Shown: piece by piece, positions 1-12,900 of the stretch
How the letters are laid out: each line of letters opens with the position of its first letter
Position numbering within the stretch: position 1 is the first letter of the stretch
Origin: Tribonema minus
Lineage: Eukaryota > Sar > Xanthophyceae > Tribonematales > Tribonemataceae
Assembly (NCBI GenBank): GCA_017506865.1
Contig: JAFCMP010000548.1
Span: forward strand, 434,001 to 498,000
Direction: 5' to 3'
Length of the DNA stretch: 64,000 bases
The notes under the pieces: model-generated
Told to the model about the DNA's origin: nothing
What the model saw: only the letters and a program-made list of their open reading frames with translations
Database searches by the model: none
Translations under genes and position numbers: made by a program

Positions 1-3000
1 TTGTTGACTGCCTCGAAGATGTCGATCTCGCCCGACTGAGGCCAGGCCCCGTAGGCCCACTCTATGGGGAGCATAAAGACCGACGGCCTGCGCCAGCAAT
101 ACAAGAGCACATCACGACGCCACGGGGTGAGGGACTGAGGTTGCTCAGCATGATCACACCGGTTTTTGCGCCTTTTCTCATGCACTGTGTGCCCAGAGGA
201 CAGGCAGGAAGAAAATGGGGGACCTGGCAAAGGTACAGCATCTGACCAACATTGCGCCATGAATTGCAGCGGCGCTAGTGCACATTACCTGCCTTCGGCA
301 GCTCAAGCAAGTGCCCGCCTGCAGTGAATGTCAAGAATGTCAATCACAGTGCTCCTGGATTGGTGCCTGGCTGCCTGCTTTGCAACTTATAATCGCGCAA
401 TGTGTTTGCAACCACGTTCTGTCATTCTGTCATGGGTCATTGTTTACAAGTGCTACATTGCTTGAGGTTGCGGTGGGGTGCGCCAGCGTCCGAGCGGTGG
501 CCTATGTGACGTGGCGTAACATGAAGAACGTGACTCTTGGCCCGTTTACCGCAGACGAAAGAGAGTTTGAGATCAAGGCCGGTAAAAGCAAGCGGACTGT
601 GCGGGTGGCGCGGCGGCTTCCCTGAACGGGGGGGGGAGAGGTGGGGGGGGGGGGAGGAGGGGGGGGGGAGGGGCGTGTTTCCATGTTACATGGGAAGTTA
701 TTCCTCTGTCGTTTGCCCCATCTACCTTGGTGTGGCATGTACACATGACTCTCAGCCTCTGCCGCTGCCGCACCAAGGGAGCTGGGGCAAACAACAGGAA
801 TAATGTCCAATGTAACATGGAAACACGCCCCTTCCAATGCAACCTTCCAATGCAACATGGAAACACGCCCCTTCCCCCCCCCCTCCTCCCCCCCCCTGTT
901 CTGGGAAGCCGCCGCGCCACCCGCAGAGTCCGCTTGCGTTTACCGGCCTTGACCTCAAGTTCACTTTCGTCCGCGATAAACGGGCCGAGAGTCATGTTCT
1001 TCATGTTACGCTCCGTCGCATAGGCCACCGCTCGGAGCAGTAACATCATCTGTTGCATGAGCCTCTCAATGTGCATCAGCACATGTGAACTACAGTACGA
1101 CGGGCAAAGTACAAACAACAGGCCATCAGCAACACTGTGACAGCCGATGCAGTCATGCTATGTTTGACTGGAGCTGGCACTAGTGTGCGCGTCCGACTGT
1201 GTGCTTGCTAGTAGGCAAGTGCCACGCGCCTTATCACTACCGGCGTGCACACCTTGTCAGAGAGGTTGCTCGTGCGTGCAGCACTGACACGCCAAAGCAG
1301 CGAGCATGTGACCACATCAGACTGGGCAGGTGAATGCCACACACGGCTAGGTACTTCAACGTCATGTGGAATGCAGCAATGCTTAGCGAAACAGCCAATC
1401 GTAAGTCAGCAAAACTGCACAGTCTTGAGCTGGGGGACTGGGCACGACAGAGGATTGTGGGTAGGTATGCAGCGGCAGCCGCAGCCTGCGGCAGTCAGCT
1501 GAACTATCAGGAGGTCGCATGACAGGGTGGTGAGTGCAGCAACTGAGGCCGTATTGCGCCATCAAGGCAGCTGTGCACTGCTACATTTGGATGGCGTGCT
1601 TCTGACCAAGCCGATTCCATGATGATGCTCAGGCAATTGTGCGCAATGATCGATCTTCTCTACACAGTGTCGACTCCTTGAATAGAGACCATTGCCTATG
1701 AGCTTGCCACTGACCAGACAGTACGGTCTCTCGATCAAACCAGATTAGTAACCGAAGCGAGCAACAAGCAGGTCAGCAGGGACCAGATGCGTGTGGCACA
1801 ACTGCTGCCGAATGCTGGAGGCAGTCTTGCCCCATCCATGCACAGACCATGGCCTAGACTTCCCTCATCACACGCTTTGTTTGGGCAGCATACTGACAAA
1901 TTATGTGCCCCACGCAGCTCAGCTTGTAGTGCGCACCTGCAAAGGTGTGGACCAATGTGTGGCCAAAAGTGGCTGGGTTGAGGTGTGGACAACAGTGTCT
2001 GGCACACACAAACTTGTGAATGAAAAACAAGTTTTGAAGTACTAGAAAGTATACCATTGCCGCCACTCACCAGGTACCCTGTCCCTTGCACACCTTCATC
2101 CGAATCTCAATGTGCCCATAACTGATACCGTAATCTGCTGTTGTTGTCACCTGCAAACGTCACACGTCAACATTTTATGATGACGACAGCCATGCTTCTT
2201 GCATTCGGTGCGTCATGCGGCGTCAGCTCTGTTTCAGCAGCAAGGTGACTGTTGACCTAGGCATGCATGAGCACAGAATTGAAGTAGTTATCTCACCTCA
2301 ACCAAGCACTTGATCAAATCATGGGCAAGCCTGTCATAAGTACTCCACTTGGCACACAGGGCACCACCATGACACCCCATCATCATTACACACATGCAAG
2401 TTTAAGTGCACAGGAGTCCACAAGAGTCATTGACTACAGTACATCTTCTACTAATACAACACAACTTGCTGTGTATTCAATTCAACGCAATGAACAAGCA
2501 CATTACTGCAGCAATGCAGCATGCTGCCTGTCATCACAAAAAACAGGCTTCGCATCACAGCGATGCTGATGTCAGTCAAACGCTTGACCAAACAGCTACC
2601 ATCACATGCCGGAGCGGCGTACTTTGCACAGCGGCAGCACAGCCTTCAAATGAGGAGACACATAAATTTGGCACACATGCAGCAGCATGCATATTGTAAT
2701 TTTGACAGCATCTCAGGGAGGCCCGTACCTTGCCAGAACTGTATGGCATGCCAAATGTCGACCCGCCCTCCTTGCCCTCAAGCACCTGCGGCAAAGCGCA
2801 TTTCACAGCACGCGTCCGTTTGCGGTGCTGTTAATGTTGTACCACATGGCATGAAGGACAGCCTTCTGCAGACCGATTGCCAGCGCAGTTGAGTTCATTG
2901 GTCTGAGTGATGGGAATGCATCACGCCTCAGCCACATCTGAGAGTCCCTATCAGGGGCGAGTATGTACTGGTGCAGTCCCTGTTGCCTGTCGCTGTGTGT

Positions 3001-4861
3001 CACAGTGGCACTCCTGCCACAGGTGCATACTACGTAGTCTAGTACATGCCTTGTCATAAGCACTGCTGCGGAGCGGGCAGCAAGCGTAGATGGTCAGCTC
3101 GCCAGCGTGATGCGTCGCGCAAATGGTGACATCAGGGAGCCTCAGGCGATAAATGTGTCACTACTTACATGAAGGCTGAGACACTGCAGATATTGGCAGC
3201 CATCCGCCGCATGTCCAGGTGATGCTCAGGCTGAGGCCCAATTAGCATCTGTCAATGGGGTTCACTGCACGCACCCCTGCTTGGGTGAATAATCCCAATC
3301 GAGACGCAATCTGACGGCCAGCGATTCGCCGCTGATACAATCTGCAACTGCCGTGTGCTCTGCTTGCTTCAAGCAACTGCAACGGATTCCATGATGCACC
3401 CAGAGCGCATGTCATGGGATGCCCACACTCACCAGCATCCCGCCTTGTTGAAACACGTTGTCCATTTCGTAGCTCTGCTCCTCATCGTTCACGGCAGGGT
3501 TGTCCACGGATATGTCCCAGCTGCAGTGGCAAATGCAGACCACCAGAATGCAGCAAACAACGTCACCGTGCTTGCTAGTGGTACGCATACATTTCCCAGC
3601 CGATCACCTCAGCAGTTCACACATGATGACATGTCTGTTGGAACACATGCGCAGCAAGACTGCAAACATGAACAGATTACACATCTCCCGCCATGCTGAT
3701 TCTGGCTTTGTTTCTTGTTAACACAAGTCCAGTGCACTGCACTCGTTTTGTGGAGTCGGCCAGCACAACAAAACCGCCACGCTCGCGTCACTGACAACAG
3801 CTGCAGCGCGCACACGTTTGAACTTGATGTATGTGAAGTCGCACATGCTGTGGCCAGCAGTGGCTGTACAGCAGCACGCCTTCGCTTGTCTCTGCTTGCT
3901 CGTGCCTGGTACCGCTTTGCGTTTACCTCTCAAATTTGTGATGGCAAAACAGAAGGGAGGCAATTGTTCTACGCATTGTGCGGTAAAAATCGCCCAAGAG
4001 CGCCACCCCAAGCTTCGGTGCATACTGGTGCATCCATTACGCATTCATTGACAAGAGCGTGTAAGGGGGGGAGGGGCTACCACCGCTGCTCAAGTAGGTG
4101 AGGGGCCTATACTTGAAGACGGTCCGGCTTACACGCATAGCCTTCCTCAATGTTTGCCTGCTAGCAATTGCTACTTGAACTTTTGCGTGCAGCATGCGGC
4201 GCGCGTCTGTGTTGCCCTTAGAGGTAGTGCATGCTCTCATTGCTTATGCAGTGTTTTGTCTGCTTCTGAAAGATATGTTAGCCTGCGCCGGCATTGCTGC
4301 ATCATGCCGTGGTACTGCTTACATGTCTGCATTGATGACGGGGCCCGTGAACTCATCCGCCCACAACAACGGACCCCTCGGCATCTCCAGCAGATCTGGG
4401 CGCAGCACAGGTCCACCAACTGCTGGCGGTAGGACGCGAGCTGCTGCATGTACGTTTCCGCGGTCTGCAGCAGCAGTGGCAGCAAGAGAATCTGCTGCAT
4501 CAGCAGGTCGCGTGCCTCAGCACCAGCAATTCAACTGCACTCTACGTAATACCCTGTGCAGTGCACGCGGTGACATGACGGCAAAAGATCATGACAAACG
4601 ATGCGATCATTCTTGTGAGAGCTATATTTTGCAGGACCCTCTGCAAGGATCTGTGATCTGTGAAAGCGATGCCAGATGCGACAACTCGTCATGCTCGGAT
4701 TACCAACACTGCAGACTTCACATGCGGCCGAACATGCAATCGTGCAGTCAGCTGTTATTGGCGTCACCTGTGCGCTGCGCCACTCGGCGTGGCACTGGAG
4801 CGCTCAGCCCCACCGTGAGCGTCAACGCTGCTAAGAGCAGGTGGAGCTGAAGGCGCGACAT
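1..4861 (-). CDS. GH16-type secreted beta-glucanase/laminarinase, 3' part outside window
   Basis: Exons seen: 4861-4768, 4491-4323, 3520-3433, perhaps 3341-3275, and 88-1, where the gene leaves the window. Exon 1 starts MSRLQLHLLLAALTLTVGLS, a signal peptide, so the product is secreted or enters the endomembrane system. Exon 2 holds LLWADEFTGPVINAD, the family N-terminal W-x-DEF block. Exon 3 reads WDISVDNPAVNDEEQSYEMD, matching the conserved W-to-NxExQxYt stretch. The exon at 88-1 carries MLPIEWAYGAWPQSGEIDIF: the E-I-D-I-x-E active-site motif begins here, with nucleophile Glu in GEIDI. GH16 enzymes hydrolyse beta-1,3/1,4-glucans, which in such algae include the storage glucan laminarin/chrysolaminarin. 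Phases at the first three junctions agree (1, 2, 0). Exons between about 3275 and 88 are unresolved, and the 3341-3275 exon is weak. Substrate is inferred from the family. Confidence 0.8.
487..1035. repeat. Imperfect palindrome with exon-like arms
   Basis: Left arm about 487-733 and right arm about 770-1035 are reverse complements with scattered mismatches; the loop is about 36 bp. Both arms include a G- or C-rich run. The right arm has an extra copy of a 27-bp piece ending in aacacgcccc. Each arm can be read outward-in as a similar peptide (RNMKN-TLGPF then KAGK-KRT--VARRLP), on + for the left arm and on - for the right. It lies between GH16 exons. Confidence 0.85.
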
Positions 4862-6301
4862 GGATCTGCAACAGCAGCTTCCTTGCCACTTTCCGGGGCA
4901 GCACACGATGGCTAAGTGGCACCTATTTTCTTAGCAGTCTGGTGCAGCGATGATGTGTCAAACACGCAATTCGCACTGAAGCGCGGATGCAGCTCCAGTT
5001 CCGCGATAATCTATGATCAAGAAAAGCGCGTTCTCCAAGGTGGGGAAAAAAACGGTTCACTGTATTCCTGGATGAGCACTGTCCCTGCCGGATCTATGAT
5101 AGTAGTTGCCACTGTTGCACCTCATCTGCCTCTTTGCATGTCAAAATCAAAACCAGCGCACCTACCACCCAACATGGAAGTGCGCATGCCTCGGTCAGTG
5201 CGCACCACTGCAACGCAACTCCCACGTGTCATGGCGTAGGATGGCGTCTGTGCAACTCTTCCTCCATATCATCTGTAGTTTGAGTGGCTAGACAACTTGA
5301 GAGCGAACACAGAGTGTGACATAGGTAATGTGTGTATGTAGTTTCCCGTCTTGTTGTCCAGGGGCCAGCCCATGCATTCAAGGGTTAGAATGCACACTAT
5401 GCATAATGTCAAGGCACACCAAAGTTGGATGACAAGTCAGCAAGGCTCGGTCAGTGACCGACTTGTGGTGAAATGTGCGGCATCATGTGCTGCATATGCG
5501 CATGGCGTTCGTTGCGAAAAGGTGCACGGATGCTCCTTTCTTTGATACCACCAGGCCGAACGCACTGTATCAGCACAAAAGCGAGGTGCCACGACCCCAT
5601 CCACATCAGACTCCAGGCACGCATGGTTGTTGACTGGGCACTCAGGACATTGAAATTACAAAGGACACGGCAGTATGAAATAAGAGGCGCGAGTGCAGGT
5701 CTGCCTCTGCTGCGTGCGATGCACTCTCCCAGGTCGACATTAATACCACGCATCAGCGGACGATGTACGCATTACGATTGCGCGCTGTGCATGGCGAAGC
5801 AGCGCTCCGTCAGCACTCCCGTGAACCGCAGATAAGCAGCTTCTGGGATCGAGAAGAATGAGGGTGGCAACGCTCAGCAAATGAGGTTGGCGGGGCCAGC
5901 ATCGAGGGCGAATGGCGAGGTTGGGGTGGTGGGCAATGGGGGGGCTGCCTTGCCGTGATGCAGCGCGCATGCAGCTGCGTTCAAGCAACTTCAACAACGA
6001 GAGGTGCTACCCTGTGGGCGAGAGACGCTCTGCACGTGTGCAGCGCAGCCGCGTGGGCGGGCATGGCGAGCGCGGGCTGTGTCTCCGCGCGCGCACACGT
6101 GGGAGCGGTGAGAAATGCAAGGGGGCAGCGCGCGCACCGGGCAGTGTGTAGGGGGGTGCGCGTTACACCTCTGCCCTGTAGAGCGCAAGCCGGCGTCCGG
6201 GCCGCTGCGGGGGCTGCAGGTCGCAGCCGCACGGCGTCGCCATGTATAAGTGTCATGCTGGCGTCGCCGCGACCGCTGCGACCACTGTGCGCAGCGGGCC
6301 A
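4862..6301. other. Intergenic, no supported gene
   Basis: This is the upstream region of the GH16 gene and the downstream region of the KIX gene. Open frames are short and lack a convincing exon with splice signals or any family match. GC content rises sharply near 5900-6250. No promoter motif could be defined. Confidence 0.5.
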
Positions 6302-8159
6302 TTACGCGGCGCTCTCAGCCTTGCGCTGCTTCTTGGCGGGCGGCAGCGGCGGCGCATCCGCGCCATTCGGCACCGCTGCTGCGGCTTCGCGCTTGACGAC
6401 ATCGCTGCCGCTGCCGCTGCCTCCGCCGCGTTTCCCGCCGCCGCTTCCTCCGGTCCTGCCGCTGCCATCGCTGCCGCTGCTGGCACTGTCGCCGTTGACA
6501 GCAGCGTTTGCGGCATTCAAGTTGGCGGCCTTGCTGCTGTTTGCGGTGCCGCTGCTAGATGCGGCGGCAGCAGCGGCGGCGGTGCTGCCGCGTTCGTTGC
6601 TCACGCTGCCGTCGCCGCCGTCGCCGCCGCCGCCGCCGCCGCTGCGGCCCAGCCGCGCGCCGCGCAGCTGCTCGATCTTCTCCGTGACGCGCTTGTCGTA
6701 CTGGACGCCGGTCTTGAAGTAGTCGAGGCGCGACGGCGCGGACGCAAACAGCCACTCCTCCTCGATGGCGGCCGCCGTCTCGAGCAGCTGCTCAAAGTCG
6801 GCTCTGCACGCGTCCTGTGCGTGTGTAGGTGTGTGGTGGTGGTGGGGGGGTTGGTGGTGGGGGGGGGGGGGGCGACGGGTACGCAGGGAGACCGCAAGGT
6901 GCCTCAACGCGTAAGTTGGTGTATGTTGCGCGTAGCAGAGTGCAGGGGGCGCGGGGGGGGTGGGTGGGTGAGATGGCGTGGGCGCACGCGCAACGGGCAC
7001 GCAGGGAGACGGCGAGGTTCCTCAGCGCGCATGTTGGTACATGTTGCGCGTAGCAGAGGGTGGGCAGTGCGCAGCTGCTGCCCTTAGCGGAGGTCCAGCC
7101 AGCGCCGCATCACCTCGTGACGATCGGACGCTTCGCCGCCACGGCTCATGAGTCTCAGTCAGTCGCAATGAGCATGCGAGCGCATCTCATGCGGGCGCGC
7201 TTTTGCGGATGCGGCAAGTAGTTGCCAAAACGGGAGGCATTTTAAACATATCTTGCTGCCGGTACTGCAGAGCTCGGTGTGGGCCGCAGAAGGCCTGATC
7301 TCAACTTCAAAACCGTGACATGTGCGAACGGGCACCGAAACCACGTTGAACGCCGGGCCATCTGATCAGCTCTGGGCAAATTAGCTGCGGCCTGCAAAGC
7401 AGCGTACTTATGACTCATGTGCACACCTGCAGCAGGTCATCGTGCAGCAAGTGTGCGTCGGCAAGAGTCATGGCGGCGCAGTGCGTTGGGCAGAGGCTCT
7501 AGTGTCTGCGGAATGAACCTTAATGAGGGGTGATACCAGTGAGGAGCTGTGCCTTTGTTGTGCATGCTCTGGCTACCGGGAGCAGTTTGCAAAGGCTGGG
7601 TCTGGGTGGCTACTTCCGATTCTTACCCTGTAAGCAGACGCAATTTTCCTCCGTATCTCCGTTCTGTCCTCGATGGTCAGCCACACGTGCCAGTCGCTGG
7701 TGTAATTCGAGCGAACAGCCTGCTGAGCTTGCCGTTGTTGTTGGTGCTGGTGCTGCTGCTGCTGCTGATGTTGCACAAGTCGTTCCTGATGCTGAGCAGC
7801 CGGCGCACTTGCGCCAAGCCTTTCGCTGCGTGAGGGTGAGGGTATCATATCAGTGACCACGTCCAAGTGTCAAGCACAAGTTCTGTCTGCAGGTGCGCAG
7901 TAATTCCATGACCATCGCGCCATTGAGCTCTTTACACACAACACAGCGGAACAGCGGCTCCCAGATGGAGATTCATGCAGACTCACCTCGCTGACTTCTT
8001 GAGTAACAGGCGCTTGTTCTGAGCAGCACCGGCCGGGCTAGCATCGTGGCTGCCTCGGTGGTGAGCTGCGTTGTCCTTCTCCCTTTTGTTGTCTTTCTGC
8101 AGTGTGGCAGTGGCCAGAGTGGCCAGCTCCTGCAAGCTCTCCATTGCAGGCCTAGGCAT
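6302..8159 (-). CDS. KIX-domain transcription coactivator (MED15/CBP-like)
   Basis: Exons 8159-7987, 7825-7627 and 6814-6302 join with matching phases (2, then 0). The start MPRPAMESLQELATLATATL is chosen because the frame opens there; a second ATG lies five codons on. A Gln/His-rich stretch leads into DWHVWLTIEDRTEIRRKIAS, which resembles KIX helix 1. The last exon gives FEQLLETAAAIEEEWLFASA followed by RLDYF, matching KIX helix 3 of MED15 and CBP (the E--Y-A-S--DY pattern). After the domain comes a Gly/Ser/Ala-rich disordered tail with PPAKKQRKAE, a likely nuclear signal, and a TAA stop. KIX domains bind activation domains and link them to Mediator or acetyltransferases in the nucleus. The loop between helices 1 and 2 is short, so a small exon (candidate near 7152-7087) may be missing. 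The protein is much smaller than MED15, so the exact orthologue is open. Confidence 0.65.
6879..7069. repeat. Tandem repeat in last intron of the KIX gene
   Basis: Two diverged copies of a roughly 120-bp unit, recognisable by acgcagggagac...gcgaggt and by atgttgcgcgtagcagag. A G-rich run precedes them at 6845-6872, forming poly-C in the transcript just upstream of the acceptor at 6815. Confidence 0.7.
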
Positions 8160-9934
8160 GGCAGAGGAGCGTCGAAGAAGCCACTTGAAGCAGCACACAG
8201 CTACCTGCAAAAGGGCTCTGTTGAGCTAGCAAACAAAAAAGAAATTTCGAAGGAAACTTCTTTCTGAGTCAGACACTTACTCGAGCTATGACTCCTGGGT
8301 TCCGAGTACTTTTTTATTCTGCCCCATTGGGGGTTCAGAGAGGCTGCGCTGTACGCGTTATGGGGGCCGTGGCTCGATGTAGCACAACGCAGTGCCTGCC
8401 CCATGCGCTCGCTCCGACATACTGTCCAGCTTCGGTTGAGCGTTGCCCCCGCCGCACCCAACTGCACAGCAAGCGCCGGCGGGCCGCCAATCATTTTGGA
8501 TACCGTCCGCGCCCGGGCGGCACTGCTGAGCACGGCAACGGCGTTCATGTCCTGCACAGACCCTTCACGCGCCTCAGCTCACTGGCAGGCCTTCAAATTG
8601 GCTGAGCTGTGCCGCCATGGCGGTGCCGTCGCATCGCATCGCCCCCAGTAGACCGCACGCAAGCATCTCTCTTCCGCGCCGGACGAGACGGTCCGATGTC
8701 CACCGCCGGCCAAATGCGCGCAGTGCGCGAGATTTTCACAGGCGCCTTGCAGCACACGCATTGTCACCAACATCCTTGGCGCTGTTGCAGCAGAGGTGCT
8801 GACCGATGTCTTTTTTCCTTAAGCAGCATCGCAACTGCGGTCAATACATTGTTGCTTGCTTCAAAGTACATCACCAACGTAGTAGCACACGAACATGTGG
8901 CATGACTGCGGCGGTTTGAACCAGCAGTCAACGGCACCGGCCAGTCACCACGATGGGCGCAACACCTGGATCAGCTCTGTGGTTGACTGCTGAGCCCTGC
9001 CACAGGTGCTCAGCGGGCTGTACTTGAGGTGGAAGCGTGCGAAAAAGCACTTCCAGTCATGCCATTGTTGCGGCGAGAGCCTCTCGTGCAGCTCGGGCCC
9101 TGGGTACCGCTGGTGCGCCAGAAGCCTGCATGAAATGCTGCTTGGCAACCCAACGAAGGGCCAACGTCAGCTGTGATTTGCATGCCACGCACAGCCGGCA
9201 CTGCAAGCGCATTCATGCACACAGGGCACGCGTACCCGCATTGATGGCCTTTGAAAAGCGAACCAACGCGTTTCAGACCTGACGAGCCGCAAGGTGCCTG
9301 CATGTTGATTCAGTACAACTGCGACAATTGCTATTTTGCCACTACCGTGACCTCAGCGCACATGCAACACAATACAGATGCAGAATGCAATCGAACCGCC
9401 AGACAAGTTGATGCGCTGTGCATTCATCCAGCTTAAAGCGCCATTTCAAGGTAAGGTCGGAGAAAGCAGCACAGCGGAGCCGTTGTGCCGCGCAGCGCCG
9501 CTTGCGCTCACGTCAGAGTCATGAGTTAGGGTCACGCGATCGGGGGCGCCGCGCCCCGCACCATCAAGCTGCCCTTCCGACGGCCTGCTTCACGCTGCGC
9601 TGACCACCGCACAGGCGGAGCGTAGCGCCGTCTCTCTCTCTTGGCAGTGATGATCATCATCATCTGTGTAAACCGTGCGCTGTGCCGGAATGACGGCACG
9701 TCAGGACTCACTCTGCGCGCGCCGCCGCTGCTCCACGCGCGACGTTCCCCTAAAGGGGGACAAACACGCCGCCCAAGCGCAGGTTTCATAAGCTGCCAGC
9801 GCGGCGCCAGCACCGCTGATGGCGTGTCAGCGAGCACCGCTTGCCCCAACAACCACGCCACGCACCCCTCGGCGCACGATATTCAGCGGCCGTCCTGAGG
9901 GCGTTGCTGCACGAGACAGGTGCGGCGCGGCGGC
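8160..9934. other. Gap between KIX and RRP43 genes, possible unassigned exon
   Basis: A minus-strand open frame 8557-8284 ends at a good donor (TCGA|GTAAGT at 8283) and reads like protein (VSKMIGGPPALAVQLGAAGA). Joining it to the KIX gene gives a stop in the wrong frame, so it was not merged. Nothing else in the stretch is supported. Confidence 0.3.
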
Positions 9935-12900
9935 TCAAGTGCCGGGGGCAGTTGCCGCAGCGGCGGCGGCGGCGGAGGCGGCGGCGCCGCGCAGCACGGG
10001 CAGCACGCGCTGCGCGTGGCTGCGGCCGAGCGCGAGGGCGCGCGCGAGCAGCGCCGGCGCGACGCACGCGCCGCCGGCCTTGTGCACGGCGCACACGCGC
10101 GCGGCGCCGCCGCCGCCGCTGCCGCCCTTGCCCTCGTCGAGGCTCTGGACGACGGTGAGCGCTGCCGCGACGAGGTCCTCCTCGAGCAGCGACGGGTCGG
10201 CGACGAGCGCGCCCTCGAAGACGCCGAAGGTGAGCGGGAGGGGGACGTGGGAGACAGGCAGGGGGGTGCCCTCTCCTGCGCGGGGGGGAGGGTGGGGGTG
10301 GGGGGAGGCGGTGGTGGTGTGTGGGGGTGAATTTGACAATCCACGCATGGGTGCCAGCAATCATGGTTCCACGCTCTGCGGCGGTCAGACGCGGTCAGTG
10401 AAACCGTGGGGACGAGCGCACAGGCGGGCGGGGGGTTGAAGGAGGGGGAGGTGCAGGTGGGAAGGGGGTGGGATCTGTGTGCTGCACGCACGTGCACGAG
10501 CGTGTGACAGGTGTCTTATGGGCCACGAAGGCGCGGCGCGCTTGGCGCAGCGGCATGGACGACTGCGCGCCTGCGGCGACGCGCAAACTCGCCGCCATCA
10601 GACTTGAGGAGCGTCACAAGGTGAAGATGAGGTGCAGTGTTCACGACGCCAGGAGCGAGAGCCGCTGGCGCCGACGACCTCGCCACTGAGGTTGAGCGCT
10701 GATGACAGCTATGGAGCGAGTCGCAGCGCGAACTGCCGCGACCGACCAAAGCGCAGCAATCGCGGCTGCCGCGGCGAAGTATCGCGCGGCGGTCGAGTTC
10801 TGTGCTGCTTGCGCACGAGCGCGTTCTGCCGTCGCGACGTAGCAGTGGCCGCAATGGCAAGTCAGCACTAGGAATGTGTGCCCGAGGCTACATACTTGCT
10901 TGCACACGAGTAACCAGCAGACTAGGTTACATCAAGACTCTGGTAGCCACTGCAGTACTCCAACATTGTCTGAACCTAAGCCTCTCGCTGTTGTCACTGC
11001 GCACGCGTCACGACCATCGCAACGGCGCACTGACGCACTCAGTGGGAGCCACAGCGCAGCGTCCGCGCCTGCGGCGATGAGCACCTTGCCGTCAGGCACA
11101 CAACTGGCCAATGTTGCCACCTCACAAGTATGTGCAGCTGCATGTAAACAAGTCTCACTGTGAAGGACACGCTTCTGAGAACTTAAAACGCTGCCGACAT
11201 AACATGCGGCGTTACAGTATATGCCAACCGCAGCGCAGCGCAGCGCACGCCTTCCGCGACGAGCACCTGCCGTCATGCATGATCACCATTGCCGACATCA
11301 ACATTGAAGTACGTTTCGCAGTACACACTTCCTTAGAGCACTACCCTCAACACATATGTACGCATATACATGACACATGGCCACACGTACTTGCACTAAC
11401 CTCAAAATATGTAACGCATTTACATAACACATGTACAAGTACAAACAAGAGCTGCATCGCACCTTCGGCGACAAGAACCTCGCCGTCGGGCGTGAGCGCA
11501 ATCGCCGACATCAAATTCAGAGTACATTATACAGTAGACACTTACTTGGAGCACTAGCTTCAAAACATACAACGCATTTGCATAATAATTGTACGTATAC
11601 ACACGAGCGCCAGCACACCTTCTGCGACAAGAACCTCGCCGTCGGGCGTGATCACCGTCGGCGGCAGGCGCAGGCGCAGCAGGCACGCCGCGACGGACAG
11701 CAGCGCGGCGTCGGCGGCGTTGCCCTCGTAGCTCAGGCAGTACATGTCGATGCACAGGCGCCACGCGAAGCGCCGCGCCTCGATGAGGAGGTCCTCGCGC
11801 CGGAACGGCCGCGACGCGGTGAGGACGTCCCTGTGTGCGAGCGCGGGCGGGCGCACGGAAAAGCGGAGGTGATCAGGGGTTGACGTGAATTGCAGCTTGA
11901 CGCGGTGGGGAAAGCGCAGGACAAGAGGGGCACACGCCGTCTGGGGTGGAAGTTTTGCAATTAATGGCGTGCTTGTGCACGTAGCCCCAGGCCTCAAGGA
12001 GGCGGTCTCTGCGCCGGAACGGCTACGACGCGGTGAGAACGTCCCTGAGCGCGTGCGCAGGGGTGGAACCGCAGGCGCTGCGCGTGTTGCGGAGCGTCAG
12101 GCGTCGCCGCCCATGGCGTCAACATGACCGCCGATGATGTGCGGATCGGCGCTGCCAACAACTGCGGTGGCGGTGCCGTGCGCCAGCAGCAGCGGCGCGG
12201 CAACCCATAAGTGCGTGCGTGGTGCACAGCCTGCGCGAGGCCCTTCTTCACACCACAGCGCCACCATGCCAAGCGCAGGCGCCCGCGCAGCTGCGGCATG
12301 CGTGATCCGGCACACGCTAGCGCACCGAAGGGGCGGCTGGCCCTCTGAAGCCGCTCCGGAGTCACGCATCAGCGGGGCATGTCCCGTGCCGCACCCCGCG
12401 TGACGACGCACAGACAGCGCACCCACACCCGCTCGCAGCGTACAAGCGCTGGCTGCAGCGAGAGGGCGGGCGGTCTCAGAGCCGCGCACGAGAAGCGAGC
12501 GCAGCCGAGCGCACTTGGACGCGGGCGCTCACGCAGTAGGTACAAAAGCAAACGACGACCTGAGCTCCCCAATAACCGTGAGCATGAGGGCGAGATAGGA
12601 AAGCGATTCTGACCGTGCACATGCTAGCTCTCCACGCACGCTGCCGCCTCTCTCACCTCATGAGCGCCTCCAGCCTGCGCTGCGCTCGGGACGCTCATGC
12701 AGTCGGCACTGAAGCAAACGACGATCTGAGCTCCCTACACACGAGCATGGGCGAGATACATAACCAGAGCGATTCTGGCTGTGCGCGCGCGCGCATGCCA
12801 CCGCTTCTCTCACCTTATGAGCGCCTCCAGCGCCTGCGCCTGCTCCGACGGGCGGCCGACGGAGAACATGGACGAGCACAGCGGCGTCAGGTGCACGGAG

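Noticed and set aside
5955..7087. Long plus-strand ORFs rich in Ala and Arg
   Set aside because: Antisense shadows of the GC-rich last exon of the KIX gene; the composition is explained by codon bias on the other strand.
9819..10439. Plus-strand ORF of about 200 codons
   Set aside because: Antisense to RRP43 exon 4, whose protein matches the RNase PH-like C-terminal block.
10640..10907. Minus-strand Ala-rich ORF
   Set aside because: Lies within the third RRP43 intron and shows no motif or splice-bounded exon.
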